Positions 35,122-43,034 of a stretch of 64,000 nucleotides of DNA are shown piece by piece. Both the position numbers and the translations under genes were made by a program. This DNA comes from an uncultured Bacteroides sp. Its GTDB lineage: Bacteria; Bacteroidota; Bacteroidia; Bacteroidales; Bacteroidaceae. The DNA is taken from positions 21,061 through 85,060 of the forward strand of contig CALUOR010000012.1 of NCBI GenBank assembly GCA_944322285.1, given 5' to 3'. Under the pieces are notes generated by a model that ran no database searches, was not told where the DNA came from, and was given only the letters and a program-made list of their open reading frames with translations. Within the stretch, counting starts at the first letter, position 1. Each line of letters begins with the position of its first letter.

Positions 35122-35198
35122 TTGCTCTATCCACAAAAAATTGCTCTATCCACAATTCCGTTTTTGTCATCACAACAATTTTTTTGCTGTATCGGCAA
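35122..35198. repeat. Direct repeats ahead of the lipoprotein gene, candidate AraC sites
   Basis: ttgctctatccacaa occurs exactly at 35122-35136 and 35141-35155 (19-bp period) and in degenerate form at 35184-35198 (ttgctgtatcggcaa). AraC-type proteins often bind direct repeats about two helical turns apart. It lies in the 279-base gap between the AraC gene and the lipoprotein gene. Confidence 0.5.
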
Positions 35199-35393
35199 AA
35201 GTTGTTGTCCGCCCCTGCCCCCGGTGTTGGATTATTCTTTTTTGTGCTTACTTTGTAGAGCGGCATTTGCTGTTACAGTCATCAAAGGATACATTTTTTA
35301 GTATGAAACGATGCCCCCTCAGCTTAGGCAGATAAGGAGTTCTGCTGCCTGAACCCTGAGTTTAACAATCCCAAGAACTCACCTTATATTATT

Positions 35394-36920
35394 ATGAAAA
35401 AGACTCATTTCTTCCGCTACCTGCTTTGCGGCGCGATTCTGCTGTCGGGGCTCTCCTGCAGCGATGATGAGAATGGTTACGACCCTAACAACGTGAACGA
35501 CCCCGAGAAGCTGACTGAACCCTGTCCCACAACGGACGAGTTGGAGGTGACGCACGCCAACAGCCTTTATTATCTTTCGGCCTGGAGCGAAGGCGTCCAT
35601 ACGCTGAGTGACAACATGGTGAACCGCTATCAGGAGACCGTGCCCTATACGTCCGATGTGCTCGACCGGATGCAGACGGGCGACGCCTTCCTGTTCAGCA
35701 GCAACGACATCGCCAAGATGCAATCTGATGCCGAACTGCTGACTGCCATGAAGAGCATGGTGGATGAGAAAGGCATCATCATGATGATGGAGGGCGGTAC
35801 AAATGAAGACTTCCACACCGTCTGCACCCTGCTTGATGTATTCAACCCCTATGGCGAAACATCGGAGGAAGAAGCAGACGCGCAGTCCGATGCGTTGCCC
35901 TTGTGGGTGTTCTCGGGCGAACTGCCGGGATCCAGCGGCTTTTTCGCCAAACTTGTAAACCCCGACAATAATAATGATATGGGACTGGAAGGCAGCGAAG
36001 CGGCCGAGACCGTGATGGATGAGCACGGGCAAGGCGTCAAATGCGACATGGCAAGCCTAAGCCTGCAAGAGGCCCTGGAACATAAACCCTTGCAAAGTGG
36101 CAGCTCGAACCTAACCGACTTGGTGAACGCTTATATTGTTACTTGGCAGGATTCATTTACATTAAAACAAAAAGGGACGGATAAACCTAGGGAAGGAACA
36201 GGTCACTACCAATTGCAAGCAAAAATATGGAATGCTTACAGTATAGGGCAGCAGAGGCAGTTCTACTTGGTCAATTATGGGTTTATCTGTGATGCTGGAC
36301 ACACATTCTTTGGGGAATGGCATGACAATAGACCTGATTGGCTTGAAGACCCATATAAATGTTATGGCTATTGTCTGACAAATGTACATCTTACTCTCCA
36401 ACCCGAAAAAAAGGAATACCAAACCATTCTTTACGAATATGCCCCGCAAACCACACAAAACCAGTCGACTTATACCAGCAGTGTATCATTTGAGTTGGGT
36501 GGAGAGGTTAGTGTAGAGGGGCCAAGCATATCGGGAGGATTGACCATCTCCAACACCCATACGGAAACCATCAACGATATAGAAGTCATTGACGGATGTG
36601 TACCCAGCAACCAACCGATCATGATTTGGGATTTTAAACTGAAAGAGCCGGAAGGAAAGTTTAATGCGTTCTCCTGGGCATCGGTTGATGTAGTCAAAGG
36701 AGCGTCAGCCGGAATTTCCACATTCAGTCTGTCCACAGATTTTATAATTTCGGTATCCGCTCAGACAGAGAAACCTCGGTTCGTTGCGTCTCTGGATCAG
36801 CAATATACACAATTCCGCTTTTTTGATGTTTTTGGTGCCTACAGAGCGGAAAGAGAAACAGAGAATCGAGGAATAAAAGGTAAAGCAATAACCTTTCCGA
36901 CAGTGAAATTGACTGAATAG
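35394..36920 (+). CDS. Large lipoprotein with leukocidin-like stem segment
   Basis: 508 residues with lipobox GLSC (Cys about 19). Residues 40-260 are mixed, with an EEEADAQSD acidic patch. The C-terminal half is beta-rich: CYGYCLTNVHLTLQPEKK, then a Ser/Thr/Gly-rich amphipathic stretch at about 360-395 (SVSFELGGEVSVEGPSISGG and LTISNTHTE), then a beta rim with WDFKLKEP and FSLSTDFIISVSA. A central glycine/serine amphipathic hairpin between beta modules is how leukocidin/hemolysin pore-formers encode their stem, so a surface-anchored pore-forming or toxin-like role is possible. I see no clear family signature, and an adhesin or inert beta protein is also possible. It follows a membrane AraC regulator. 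Confidence 0.5.
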   Translation: MKKTHFFRYLLCGAILLSGLSCSDDENGYDPNNVNDPEKLTEPCPTTDELEVTHANSLYYLSAWSEGVHTLSDNMVNRYQETVPYTSDVLDRMQTGDAFLFSSNDIAKMQSDAELLTAMKSMVDEKGIIMMMEGGTNEDFHTVCTLLDVFNPYGETSEEEADAQSDALPLWVFSGELPGSSGFFAKLVNPDNNNDMGLEGSEAAETVMDEHGQGVKCDMASLSLQEALEHKPLQSGSSNLTDLVNAYIVTWQDSFTLKQKGTDKPREGTGHYQLQAKIWNAYSIGQQRQFYLVNYGFICDAGHTFFGEWHDNRPDWLEDPYKCYGYCLTNVHLTLQPEKKEYQTILYEYAPQTTQNQSTYTSSVSFELGGEVSVEGPSISGGLTISNTHTETINDIEVIDGCVPSNQPIMIWDFKLKEPEGKFNAFSWASVDVVKGASAGISTFSLSTDFIISVSAQTEKPRFVASLDQQYTQFRFFDVFGAYRAERETENRGIKGKAITFPTVKLTE

Positions 36921-37206
36921 CATGGAAAGCGGCAACACCATGGTACTCCATGAAGAAACAATAAGCTGTTTGGCTATTGGTATAAACGCGAGGTTTTGGT
37001 AACGTAGATCGTGGTCTGATAGTCTTCCCCAGGGTAATCCCGACAGAATAAGAAGATAGAAGATTCATGGGAGCAAATCGGAATATAAACGAAACCGAGA
37101 TGAATTAACTATATGTGTAACCCGTCTTTTTGTCAAGAAACAGTCATGCGCGCGGGCGGCCGGGGATGTGCCGTTTTCCCGTGGGGGACCGACGGAATTC
37201 CCGTCA
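36921..37206. other. Non-coding stretch before the HU repeat array
   Basis: I see no gene, RNA or strong hairpin here. GC content rises sharply near 37140, where the sequence changes to the G-rich repeat array. The whole gap to the HU gene is 438 bases. Confidence 0.5.
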
Positions 37207-37294
37207 GGGTTTAACGAGGCCCTCGTGGGGGTTTAACGGGGAGGTCGTGAGGGTTTAACGAGACCCTCGTGGGGGTTTAACGACGACCTCCTGA
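37207..37294. repeat. Four tandem 22-bp repeats upstream of an HU-family gene
   Basis: Units start at 37207, 37229, 37251 and 37273, each beginning gggtttaacg and followed by a variable GC-rich half; units 1 and 3 contain palindromes cgaggccctcg and cgagaccctcg. The array ends 64 bases before the HU gene ATG. There are no spacers, so it is not a CRISPR array. Confidence 0.85.
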
Positions 37295-37358
37295 AAATCA
37301 ATCGGTTACAACCGCGCCCGACTATGGACGGACAAAAAGACCTAAAACCAGAAATGTC

Positions 37359-37850
37359 ATGATTTTTTGGAAACGTGTAAAGCAAGCGGTCAACGACCTG
37401 TGGTATCCGCGCTGCGTCACCGTGGGACTGCCCGTGGAGACGCAGGAACTGGCCAACCGCATCGCCCGCGAGAGCACCGTCTCGCCCGCCGACACCCACG
37501 CCGTGCTGCGCGCCCTGCCCAACATCATGGCCGACTTCATGAAGGAGAGCCGCGCCGTGCATCTGGAAGGAGTGGGCTGGTTCCGCTACACCATCAACGC
37601 CATGGGCAAAGGCGTGGCGACGGAAGAGGAAGTGAGCGACAAGCAGATTAAAGGCCTGCGCGTGCAGTTCACCCCCGACCGCGCCCGCAATGCCGAAGGC
37701 GGCTACACCCGCGCCCTAGTGCCCACCGAAGGCTTCACCTACATGGAGTGGCTGGGCAAGGAGAGCGACGAGACCCAAATCCCCGACGATGACGAGGAAG
37801 AAGGCGGCACCACCCCGGGCGAGGAGGATACGGACGACCCGCTGGCATAA
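37359..37850 (+). CDS. HU-family DNA-binding protein (HU-HIG type)
   Basis: 163 residues. The N-terminal 105 residues show the HU/IHF-like fold used by the Bacteroides HU-HIG family: VETQELANRIARESTVSPAD (helices), THAVLRALPNIMADFMKESR, HLEGVGWFRYTINAMGKG (saddle) and LRVQFTPDRA. An acidic, low-complexity tail follows, ending DDPLA. The same tail ending occurs in the paralogue at 53462. Such proteins may bend DNA or bind specific sites; the tandem 22-bp array immediately upstream is a possible binding site. Its last codons and terminator are duplicated at 38704-38850 around a toxin-antitoxin insert. Confidence 0.8.
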   Translation: MIFWKRVKQAVNDLWYPRCVTVGLPVETQELANRIARESTVSPADTHAVLRALPNIMADFMKESRAVHLEGVGWFRYTINAMGKGVATEEEVSDKQIKGLRVQFTPDRARNAEGGYTRALVPTEGFTYMEWLGKESDETQIPDDDEEEGGTTPGEEDTDDPLA

Positions 37851-37964
37851 GTAAAACGAAGAACGAAAGGACGAGGAATGAAGAGCCGGACGCCTCCCCC
37901 ACGGGCACAGCGGGCTCTGCGTTCCTCGTCCTCTTCATTTTAGGGGAATTGTGTTGGATATTAA
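37818..37964. repeat. 147-bp direct repeat, left copy
   Basis: It covers the last codons of the HU gene, its terminator hairpin and the sequence to gtgttggatattaa. About 90% matches the copy at 38704-38850. The two copies bracket the toxin-antitoxin genes. Confidence 0.85.
37869..37931 (+). terminator. Terminator hairpin of the HU gene
   Basis: ggacgaggaa (37869-37878) pairs with ttcctcgtcc (37922-37931), with further pairing of gagcc/ggctc inside and a T-rich tail (tcttcatttta). A diverged copy lies at about 38755-38815. Confidence 0.7.
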
Positions 37965-37983
37965 AGGAAAAAGTCCGAATATG

Positions 37984-38015
37984 GTTGTATTATTGTACAA
38001 CTTTTCATACCTTTG
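37984..38015 (+). promoter_or_regulatory. Promoter and operator of the toxin-antitoxin pair
   Basis: A TTG at 37985-37987 and TACCTTTG at 38008-38015 are about 20 bases apart, matching the Bacteroides -33/-7 layout. An inverted repeat GTTGTA-N6-TACAAC (37984-38001) lies across the -33 box and spacer, where an antitoxin could repress. The ATG at 38020 follows the -7 box by only five bases, so the transcript is nearly leaderless. Confidence 0.65.
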
Positions 38016-38019
38016 CCCC

Positions 38020-38364
38020 ATGAGAAAGATAATCGCATACAAGAACTATTTCAGTGACTTTTTAGAAAAACTTCCGGTTCAAGAAAAGGCAAAGTTGCTG
38101 CGCTCATTGGACTTGCTTACAACGGAAGATAAAATTCCACACCATTACGTTAAGTTTATCCGTGATGGTATATACGAATTTCGTTCAAATTACGGTAATA
38201 CGGAATTTAGAGTATTCTTTATTAATGATGGAAATAGAATTGTGGTTTTGTTCAATGCGTTCAAGAAAAAGACACAAAAGACACCTGAAAGTGAAATAAA
38301 GAAAGCAATAAAATTAAAGGAGGAATATTATGCAACTAAAGGAAATCAGCAAGGACATTTATGA
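38020..38364 (+). CDS. RelE/HigB (gp49-like) toxin
   Basis: 114 residues of the RelE-superfamily, phage gp49-like branch: GIYEFRSNYGNTEFRVFF (about 49-66), VVLFNAFKKKTQKTPESEI (about 73-91) and a C-terminal lysine-rich helix. These proteins usually cleave mRNA at the ribosome. I start at 38020 (MRKIIAYKNYF), next to the -7 box; the longer frame from 37951 runs through the promoter. The toxin gene precedes and overlaps the antitoxin by 35 bases, as in higBA modules. Confidence 0.88.
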   Translation: MRKIIAYKNYFSDFLEKLPVQEKAKLLRSLDLLTTEDKIPHHYVKFIRDGIYEFRSNYGNTEFRVFFINDGNRIVVLFNAFKKKTQKTPESEIKKAIKLKEEYYATKGNQQGHL

Positions 38365-38635
38365 TGTCAGCGCAATGCTTGACGAAGTTTTGGGAGCGGA
38401 AGGAACTCCTGAACGTGAGAAAAACCGTGAGAAGGCATGGGAGGAATATAATGCCCAAATATTATTGGAAGCACGCAAAAACGCACATCTTACGCAAGCG
38501 GAACTCGCCAAGCGTATCGGTGCGGACAAAGGGTACATATCAAGGATTGAACGTGGATTGACCGTGCCTACTGTAGCCACCCTTTATAAAATAGCCTCTG
38601 CAATGGGATTGACAGTAGAATTGCGTCCAATCTAA
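38330..38635 (+). CDS. HigA-like XRE-family antitoxin
   Basis: 101 residues with an XRE helix-turn-helix at about 45-97 (LTQAELAKRIGADKGYISRI, then VPTVATLYKIASAMG). The N-terminal 40 residues are acidic and probably wrap the toxin. It overlaps the toxin gene and is expected to repress the promoter at 37984-38015. Length and order fit higBA-type modules. Confidence 0.9.
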   Translation: MQLKEISKDIYDVSAMLDEVLGAEGTPEREKNREKAWEEYNAQILLEARKNAHLTQAELAKRIGADKGYISRIERGLTVPTVATLYKIASAMGLTVELRPI

Positions 38636-38703
38636 GTAAAGCGGTAAAATTTCCCGTCAAGGGTGTATCATAATGTAAAGTCACTATCATTTTGTCGCCC
38701 CCC

Positions 38704-38850
38704 GGCGAGGAGGATACGGACGACCCGCTGGCATAAGGAAAACGAAGAACGAAAGGACGAGGAATGAAGAGCCGGGCGCCTCCCCCACAGGCATGACGGG
38801 TGCTGCCTTCCTCGTTCTCTTCATTTTAGGGGAATTGTGTTGGATATTAA
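38704..38850. repeat. 147-bp direct repeat, right copy
   Basis: Duplicates the HU 3' end (from ggcgaggagg), its stop and terminator, diverged mainly in the hairpin loop. It marks the right edge of the toxin-antitoxin insert (37965-38703). It codes for only the tail of the HU protein and has no start, so it is a relic. Confidence 0.85.
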
Positions 38851-38871
38851 GGGGAAAATTAAATCCGTGGT

Positions 38872-39477
38872 CTATCTAAATCCCCGTCCCATTAACTTAA
38901 GAAAATGTTCTATAACGTCCGGAATATCCTCCCGAGAGTGATACCCGCTCCAAATATCCCCCAGAAAAGCGGCACCTCCGAAGCCCAATGAGGCTAAATA
39001 AGGCAACTTATCCGCCGTTACTCCCCCCAAAGCAATCGTCTTTTCATTAATAATGCCTTGCTCCGCCGCCTGGCGCAGTTGTTGCTCAGTGAAGCCGGCA
39101 CGATAGCCCTGCTTGGAGATGCTGTCGAAGATGGGGCTCAGGAAATAGTAATCAGTCAGCGGAGCGTAACGAGCTGCTTCTCCTAAGGTGTGGCACGAAC
39201 GACTGATCAAGCCTTGAAAACCAGCGGGAACATCGGGGTTGCGGCTGTTCAAGTGGATGCCTCCCAAACGGTAACGGGCCTGTAGCGGGGAATGGTCGTG
39301 CAGGCTGATGCGGGAGTAATAGACAGGCGGCAGTTGCCGGATGAGCGCATCAAGCTCTGCTTCCGTACAGCCGGGTTTGCGCAGGTGCAGACGGTAGAGG
39401 CCGTGGCTGAGGAGAGCGGTCAGCGCTTCGGCTTCATCGGGCAGAAAATTCGGGGTGGTGAGGATGATTAAATTCAT
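38872..39477 (-). CDS. thiE: Thiamine phosphate synthase / TenI family protein
   Basis: 201 residues of the ThiE/TenI TIM-barrel family: LHLRKPG, RISLHDHSPLQARYRLGGIH, SRSCHTLGEA, YYFLSPIFDSISKQGY and IALGGVTADKLP. ThiE couples HMP-PP with thiazole phosphate; TenI is a thiazole tautomerase. The substitution of the usual ThiE PIFPTxTK block by PIFDSISK is closer to TenI-like members, so the exact reaction is uncertain. The ATG at 39477 gives a start directly at the first strand (MNLIILTT). It is near thiD, separated by a palindromic element, and probably transcribed from upstream of it. Confidence 0.8.
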   Translation of the reverse strand: MNLIILTTPNFLPDEAEALTALLSHGLYRLHLRKPGCTEAELDALIRQLPPVYYSRISLHDHSPLQARYRLGGIHLNSRNPDVPAGFQGLISRSCHTLGEAARYAPLTDYYFLSPIFDSISKQGYRAGFTEQQLRQAAEQGIINEKTIALGGVTADKLPYLASLGFGGAAFLGDIWSGYHSREDIPDVIEHFLKLMGRGFR

Positions 39478-39489
39478 AAATCGCTTGGG

Positions 39490-39626
39490 TAAATGATAAT
39501 TTATCGAGTTAATTTTAGGCACGGATTACACGGATTAGTCACGGATTTCTTTTGCCATCCGTAAGCGAAACCACTTTTAATCTGTGAAATCCGTGTAATC
39601 CGTGCCTAAAAATAAATTCCCATTTA
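39490..39626. repeat. Palindromic intergenic element, copy 5
   Basis: Essentially identical over about 115 bases to the copy at 31221-31360, 8 kb away, with the same outer edges. It lies between thiD and the thiE-like gene on the same strand and reaches the last bases of thiD. Confidence 0.8.
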
Positions 39627-40421
39627 TATAATTAAATCCCTAAAATGACAAAGAGGCCCTTGCCCCTTGCCGATGTGCCAACATCTGGCGGCTTGAATGG
39701 CTTTGTCCATGTATAGCTTGGCTTGACGGACGGCTTCTTGTAACTCAAATCCGTGTCCCAAGAGAGTGGCGATGGCGGAAGAGAGCGTACAGCCGGTGCC
39801 GTGCAGGTTGCGTGTCTCGATACGAGGACTGGTGAAGCGGTAGAGTTGCCGGTCGTACAAGATGTCCGTCATGGCTCCGCCTTCCAAGTGTCCGCCTTTC
39901 AGCAGGAAAGCGCATCCGTAGCGGGCGGATAGTTCGATGGCTGCCGCTTCCATCTCTTCCGGCGTATGGAGGGGACGTTGCAGCAGGCAGGCGGCTTCGT
40001 TCAGATTAGGTGTCACCAGACGACAAAGGGGAAACAAGTCGGTGCAAAGTGCGTCCACGGCTTCCGGCTCGGTCAGCGGGTGACCGCTGGTGGACAGCAT
40101 GACGGGGTCGAGCACAACGGGCGTATCGGAATAGTTGGCGATGACTCCGGCAATGGCTTTTATGATGTCCGCACGTCCGGTCATGCCAATTTTGAGAGCG
40201 GCGGGACGCAAATCCTCCATTACGGCTTCTATCTGGGCAGACACAAGGTTGGCCGATAGGAAGTCTACAGCCTTCACCCCTACGGTGTTTTGCACAGTGA
40301 TGGCCGTGACGACCGCCGCGGCATATCCCTGCAACGCCGATATGGTTTTGATGTCAGCTTGAATACCGGCTCCTCCCGATGGGTCGGAGCCGGCTATGGA
40401 CAGGATGACGGGAGGAGTCAT
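39624..40421 (-). CDS. thiD: Hydroxymethylpyrimidine/phosphomethylpyrimidine kinase
   Basis: 265 residues of the ribokinase fold. It phosphorylates HMP twice to HMP-PP for thiamine synthesis. Motifs are ILSIAGSDPSGGAGIQAD (6-23), QNTVGV (44-49), the anion-hole block NLHGTGCTLSSAIA (about 224-237) and LDPVMLSTSG. Length and motif positions are standard. Three bases separate it from iorB upstream, so it is likely in one transcript with iorBA, although their products are not functionally linked beyond TPP, the cofactor of IorA. Confidence 0.95.
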   Translation of the reverse strand: MTPPVILSIAGSDPSGGAGIQADIKTISALQGYAAAVVTAITVQNTVGVKAVDFLSANLVSAQIEAVMEDLRPAALKIGMTGRADIIKAIAGVIANYSDTPVVLDPVMLSTSGHPLTEPEAVDALCTDLFPLCRLVTPNLNEAACLLQRPLHTPEEMEAAAIELSARYGCAFLLKGGHLEGGAMTDILYDRQLYRFTSPRIETRNLHGTGCTLSSAIATLLGHGFELQEAVRQAKLYMDKAIQAARCWHIGKGQGPLCHFRDLII

Positions 40422-40424
40422 TGG

Positions 40425-41006
40425 CTACATTCGTTGTTCGGCAATCTCCTTACCCGCCTGCAAGGCTTTCAGGTTCATCTCTACGATGGCTTCGCCTTTG
40501 CGACCGAAGATGTCGCGGATGCTTTCCTGCACATGAGCATAGTCGATGCCGAGGAAAGGAACTGTAGCGCCCAGCAACACGATGTTTGCCACACGGGGCG
40601 AACCTACGTTCTTGGCCACTTCGTTCACATTCAGCACAATCTTGTGGGGCAGAGCATCGAGTGCGGCGTTCAGTTCTCCCTCCGAAGGGTAATGGGGGAT
40701 GTTGACGAACGGCACGCTATTGGTAACCAGCCAGCCTTCGGGGCTGAGATAAGGCAGATAGCGCAAGGCTTCCATCGGCTCCAAAGAGATGATGAGATCG
40801 CACTTGCCTGTAGGTATAAGGTCGGACGCGATGGGGCTGTCGCTGATGCGTAGGTTGGACTGCACGTCTCCGCCGCGTTGGCTCATGCCGTGCACCTCGG
40901 CTTGCTTCATGTAGAAACCGCTTTTCAAGGCAGCTTGTCCGATGACCGTCGCGATGGAGAGGATGCCTTGGCCTCCCACACCGGATAATATGATGTCTTT
41001 CTTCAT
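40425..41006 (-). CDS. iorB: Indolepyruvate:ferredoxin oxidoreductase, beta subunit
   Basis: 193 residues of the 2-oxoacid:ferredoxin oxidoreductase gamma-type domain: ILSGVGGQGILSIATVIGQA, EVHGMSQRGGDVQSNLRI and VNEVAKNVGSPRVANIVLLG. With IorA it oxidatively decarboxylates aryl-pyruvates (from Trp, Phe, Tyr) to aryl-acetyl-CoA and reduced ferredoxin. It follows iorA by 12 bases on the same strand. Length is normal for the subunit. Confidence 0.93.
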   Translation of the reverse strand: MKKDIILSGVGGQGILSIATVIGQAALKSGFYMKQAEVHGMSQRGGDVQSNLRISDSPIASDLIPTGKCDLIISLEPMEALRYLPYLSPEGWLVTNSVPFVNIPHYPSEGELNAALDALPHKIVLNVNEVAKNVGSPRVANIVLLGATVPFLGIDYAHVQESIRDIFGRKGEAIVEMNLKALQAGKEIAEQRM

Positions 41007-41018
41007 GGCTTTTTCCTT

Positions 41019-42617
41019 TTATTTGTTTCTTTTCTTGCGTGCCAGGGTCTGGATGCATTCACGTCGGGGAATGATGACCGACACGCCCGGATAATTGATT
41101 TCTTCACGGATGATTTGCTTCATCTCCTCGTAGTTCTTCTTCAAAGGAACGACTACGCGGATGTGTTCGGGCGCCACACCGATGCCGGCGCAGATGGACT
41201 CAAGGCGTCCCGTCCCGGCAGAGTCTTGTCCGCCTGTCATGGCAGTGGTCTCATTGTCGGAGATGACAATGGTGACGTTGGCATTCTCGTTGACGCAATC
41301 CAACAGACCCGTCATGCCGGAGTGGGTAAAGGTGGAATCGCCTATGACCGCTACGGCCGGATGCAAGCCCGCGTCCGAAGCGCCCTTGGCCATGGTGATG
41401 GAAGCGCCCATGTCCACACAAGAGTTGATGGCATAGAAAGGTGCGTTTGCTCCCAACGTGTAGCAACCGATGTCGCCGAAGACCTTGTGGGCGGGATATT
41501 CCTCATTGAGCACCTGCGTCAAGGCGGTGTACATGTCACGGTGTCCGCATCCTTCGCACAAAGCGGGTGGACGCATCTCCACCAAGGAGGGCACGGCGAA
41601 TATCGCTTTGTTCTCACGCCCTACGGCATGTGCCACACTGTCGGGGGTCAGTTCTCCGTCTTGCGAAAGCGTTCCGTCCAAGCGGCCTTTCACCCGGATG
41701 CCCCGTCCTAAATAGCCTTTCACCAGTTTCTCCACGAAAGGTTGCCCGTCTTCCAATACAAGGATTTCCTCGCAACTATCCACTAATTGTGCAAGCTGCT
41801 TCTTGGGCAGAGGATATTGGCCAATCTTCAAGACGGGATATTCGCATCCTTCGGGATAGTTCTCCATCAGGTAGTTATAGCCGATGCCACAGGCGATGAT
41901 GCCCAACTTTTTATTCGGTCCGTCTATATATCGGTTATAAGGTGAAGCCTCGGAGGCTTGGATAAAGTCGGCCTGATGCTCTAATAAGGCTTTGTAGCGT
42001 CGGCGGGCAATGCCGGGCAGCAGGACGAATTGCCTGGGGTCCTCACTGAAGGAAAGCTCGTTTGGCGTTTGTTCAGCCTTACGCTCTACGCCGGAGCGGG
42101 AGTGAGCCAGGCGGGTCACGATGCGGAGCAGGACAGGCAAGCCCATCTGTTCGGAGAAGGCAAAGCCGTTGTACACCATGTCGTACGCCTCTTGCTGGTT
42201 GCTCGGCTCGTACATGGGCATCAGGGCAAAATCTCCGTAGAAACGGCTATCCTGTTCGTTTTGCGAAGAGTGCATGCTGGGGTCATCGGCGGCCACTACA
42301 ATCATGCCACCTTTTACGCCCGTGATGGCGGAGTTGATGAAACAATCGGCGGCTACATTCATGCCCACGTGCTTCATGCACACCAAGGAACGTTTCCCGG
42401 CAAAGGACATGCCTAAGGCGGCTTCCATGGCTGTCTTCTCGTTGGCGCACCAATGATTGTGAATGCGGCGCACGGGAGTCACCGGAGCGGCCTGTATGTA
42501 TTCGGTTATCTCAGTAGAGGGAGTGCCGGGGTAGGCATACACGCCTGAAAGGCCGGCATCGAGCGCGGCTTGGGCTATCGCCTCATCGCCTAATAAGAGT
42601 TGTTTGCTCATTTTCAT
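41019..42617 (-). CDS. iorA: Indolepyruvate:ferredoxin oxidoreductase, alpha subunit (no ferredoxin domain seen)
   Basis: 532 residues. The N-terminal pyrimidine-binding domain has YAYPGTPSTEI; the TPP-binding half has CEGCGHRDMYTAL (about 355-367), GDIGCYTLGANAP and VIGDSTFTHSGMTGL with the metal-binding pattern. Many IorA proteins end with an 8-Cys ferredoxin domain; here the chain ends after SVIIPRRECIQTLARKKRNK without a CxxCxxC motif, so electrons must leave by another carrier or cluster. The start may be 42617 or two codons later (42611, MSKQLLLG). The -33/-7 promoter at 42693-42722 lies 76 bases upstream. Confidence 0.92.
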   Translation of the reverse strand: MKMSKQLLLGDEAIAQAALDAGLSGVYAYPGTPSTEITEYIQAAPVTPVRRIHNHWCANEKTAMEAALGMSFAGKRSLVCMKHVGMNVAADCFINSAITGVKGGMIVVAADDPSMHSSQNEQDSRFYGDFALMPMYEPSNQQEAYDMVYNGFAFSEQMGLPVLLRIVTRLAHSRSGVERKAEQTPNELSFSEDPRQFVLLPGIARRRYKALLEHQADFIQASEASPYNRYIDGPNKKLGIIACGIGYNYLMENYPEGCEYPVLKIGQYPLPKKQLAQLVDSCEEILVLEDGQPFVEKLVKGYLGRGIRVKGRLDGTLSQDGELTPDSVAHAVGRENKAIFAVPSLVEMRPPALCEGCGHRDMYTALTQVLNEEYPAHKVFGDIGCYTLGANAPFYAINSCVDMGASITMAKGASDAGLHPAVAVIGDSTFTHSGMTGLLDCVNENANVTIVISDNETTAMTGGQDSAGTGRLESICAGIGVAPEHIRVVVPLKKNYEEMKQIIREEINYPGVSVIIPRRECIQTLARKKRNK

Positions 42618-42692
42618 ATACTAAAAAATCAATGTTTTACATACTTTCTTTGTTCTTAAACATGGTGATTGCCAAATCCACTTAAAAACGCA

Positions 42693-42722
42693 CAAATATA
42701 AGCATTCCTTTTTATGTGTCAA
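42693..42722 (-). promoter_or_regulatory. Promoter of the iorA-iorB-thiD operon
   Basis: On the - strand, TTG (42722-42720) is followed after 19 bases by TATATTTG (42700-42693). Both boxes and spacing fit the Bacteroides -33/-7 consensus. It is the best promoter match in the window. The rest of the 417-base gap 42618-43034 holds no gene I can support. Confidence 0.65.
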
Positions 42723-43034
42723 TGGCTGAACAAAAAAATAAGGCACAAAAAGAAGGGTTATTCCTTGCACATTTGGCGATGTTTGGGGAGAGCCTTTGAG
42801 GACAAGGTAGAATGAGATTATAAGGTAAGATTGATAGAAGTAGGATATCATGTATAAAAAAATCTCCCTACGATCTCTATCGCAGAGAGAATAAGTTACA
42901 TTACACCATGCTTTATATGGAGTAATTAAAGGCTAACGCATGACGTTCATAATTCTTTTCTACTAGTTTGGGCTTGTTATCCTGAAAATATTATAGATGT
43001 CATACGTTAATTTAATTTTTTCGCTAATTATTTT

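Noticed and set aside
34238-35335. 365-residue frame overlapping the AraC gene
   Set aside because: Same strand, different frame; Arg/His/Pro-rich shadow without domain.
38872-40421. TPP riboswitch near the thiamine genes
   Set aside because: I found no THI-box-like sequence upstream of thiD, thiE or the iorA operon.
42621-42851. 76-residue - strand frame upstream of iorA
   Set aside because: Contains the iorA promoter and has no protein-like features.
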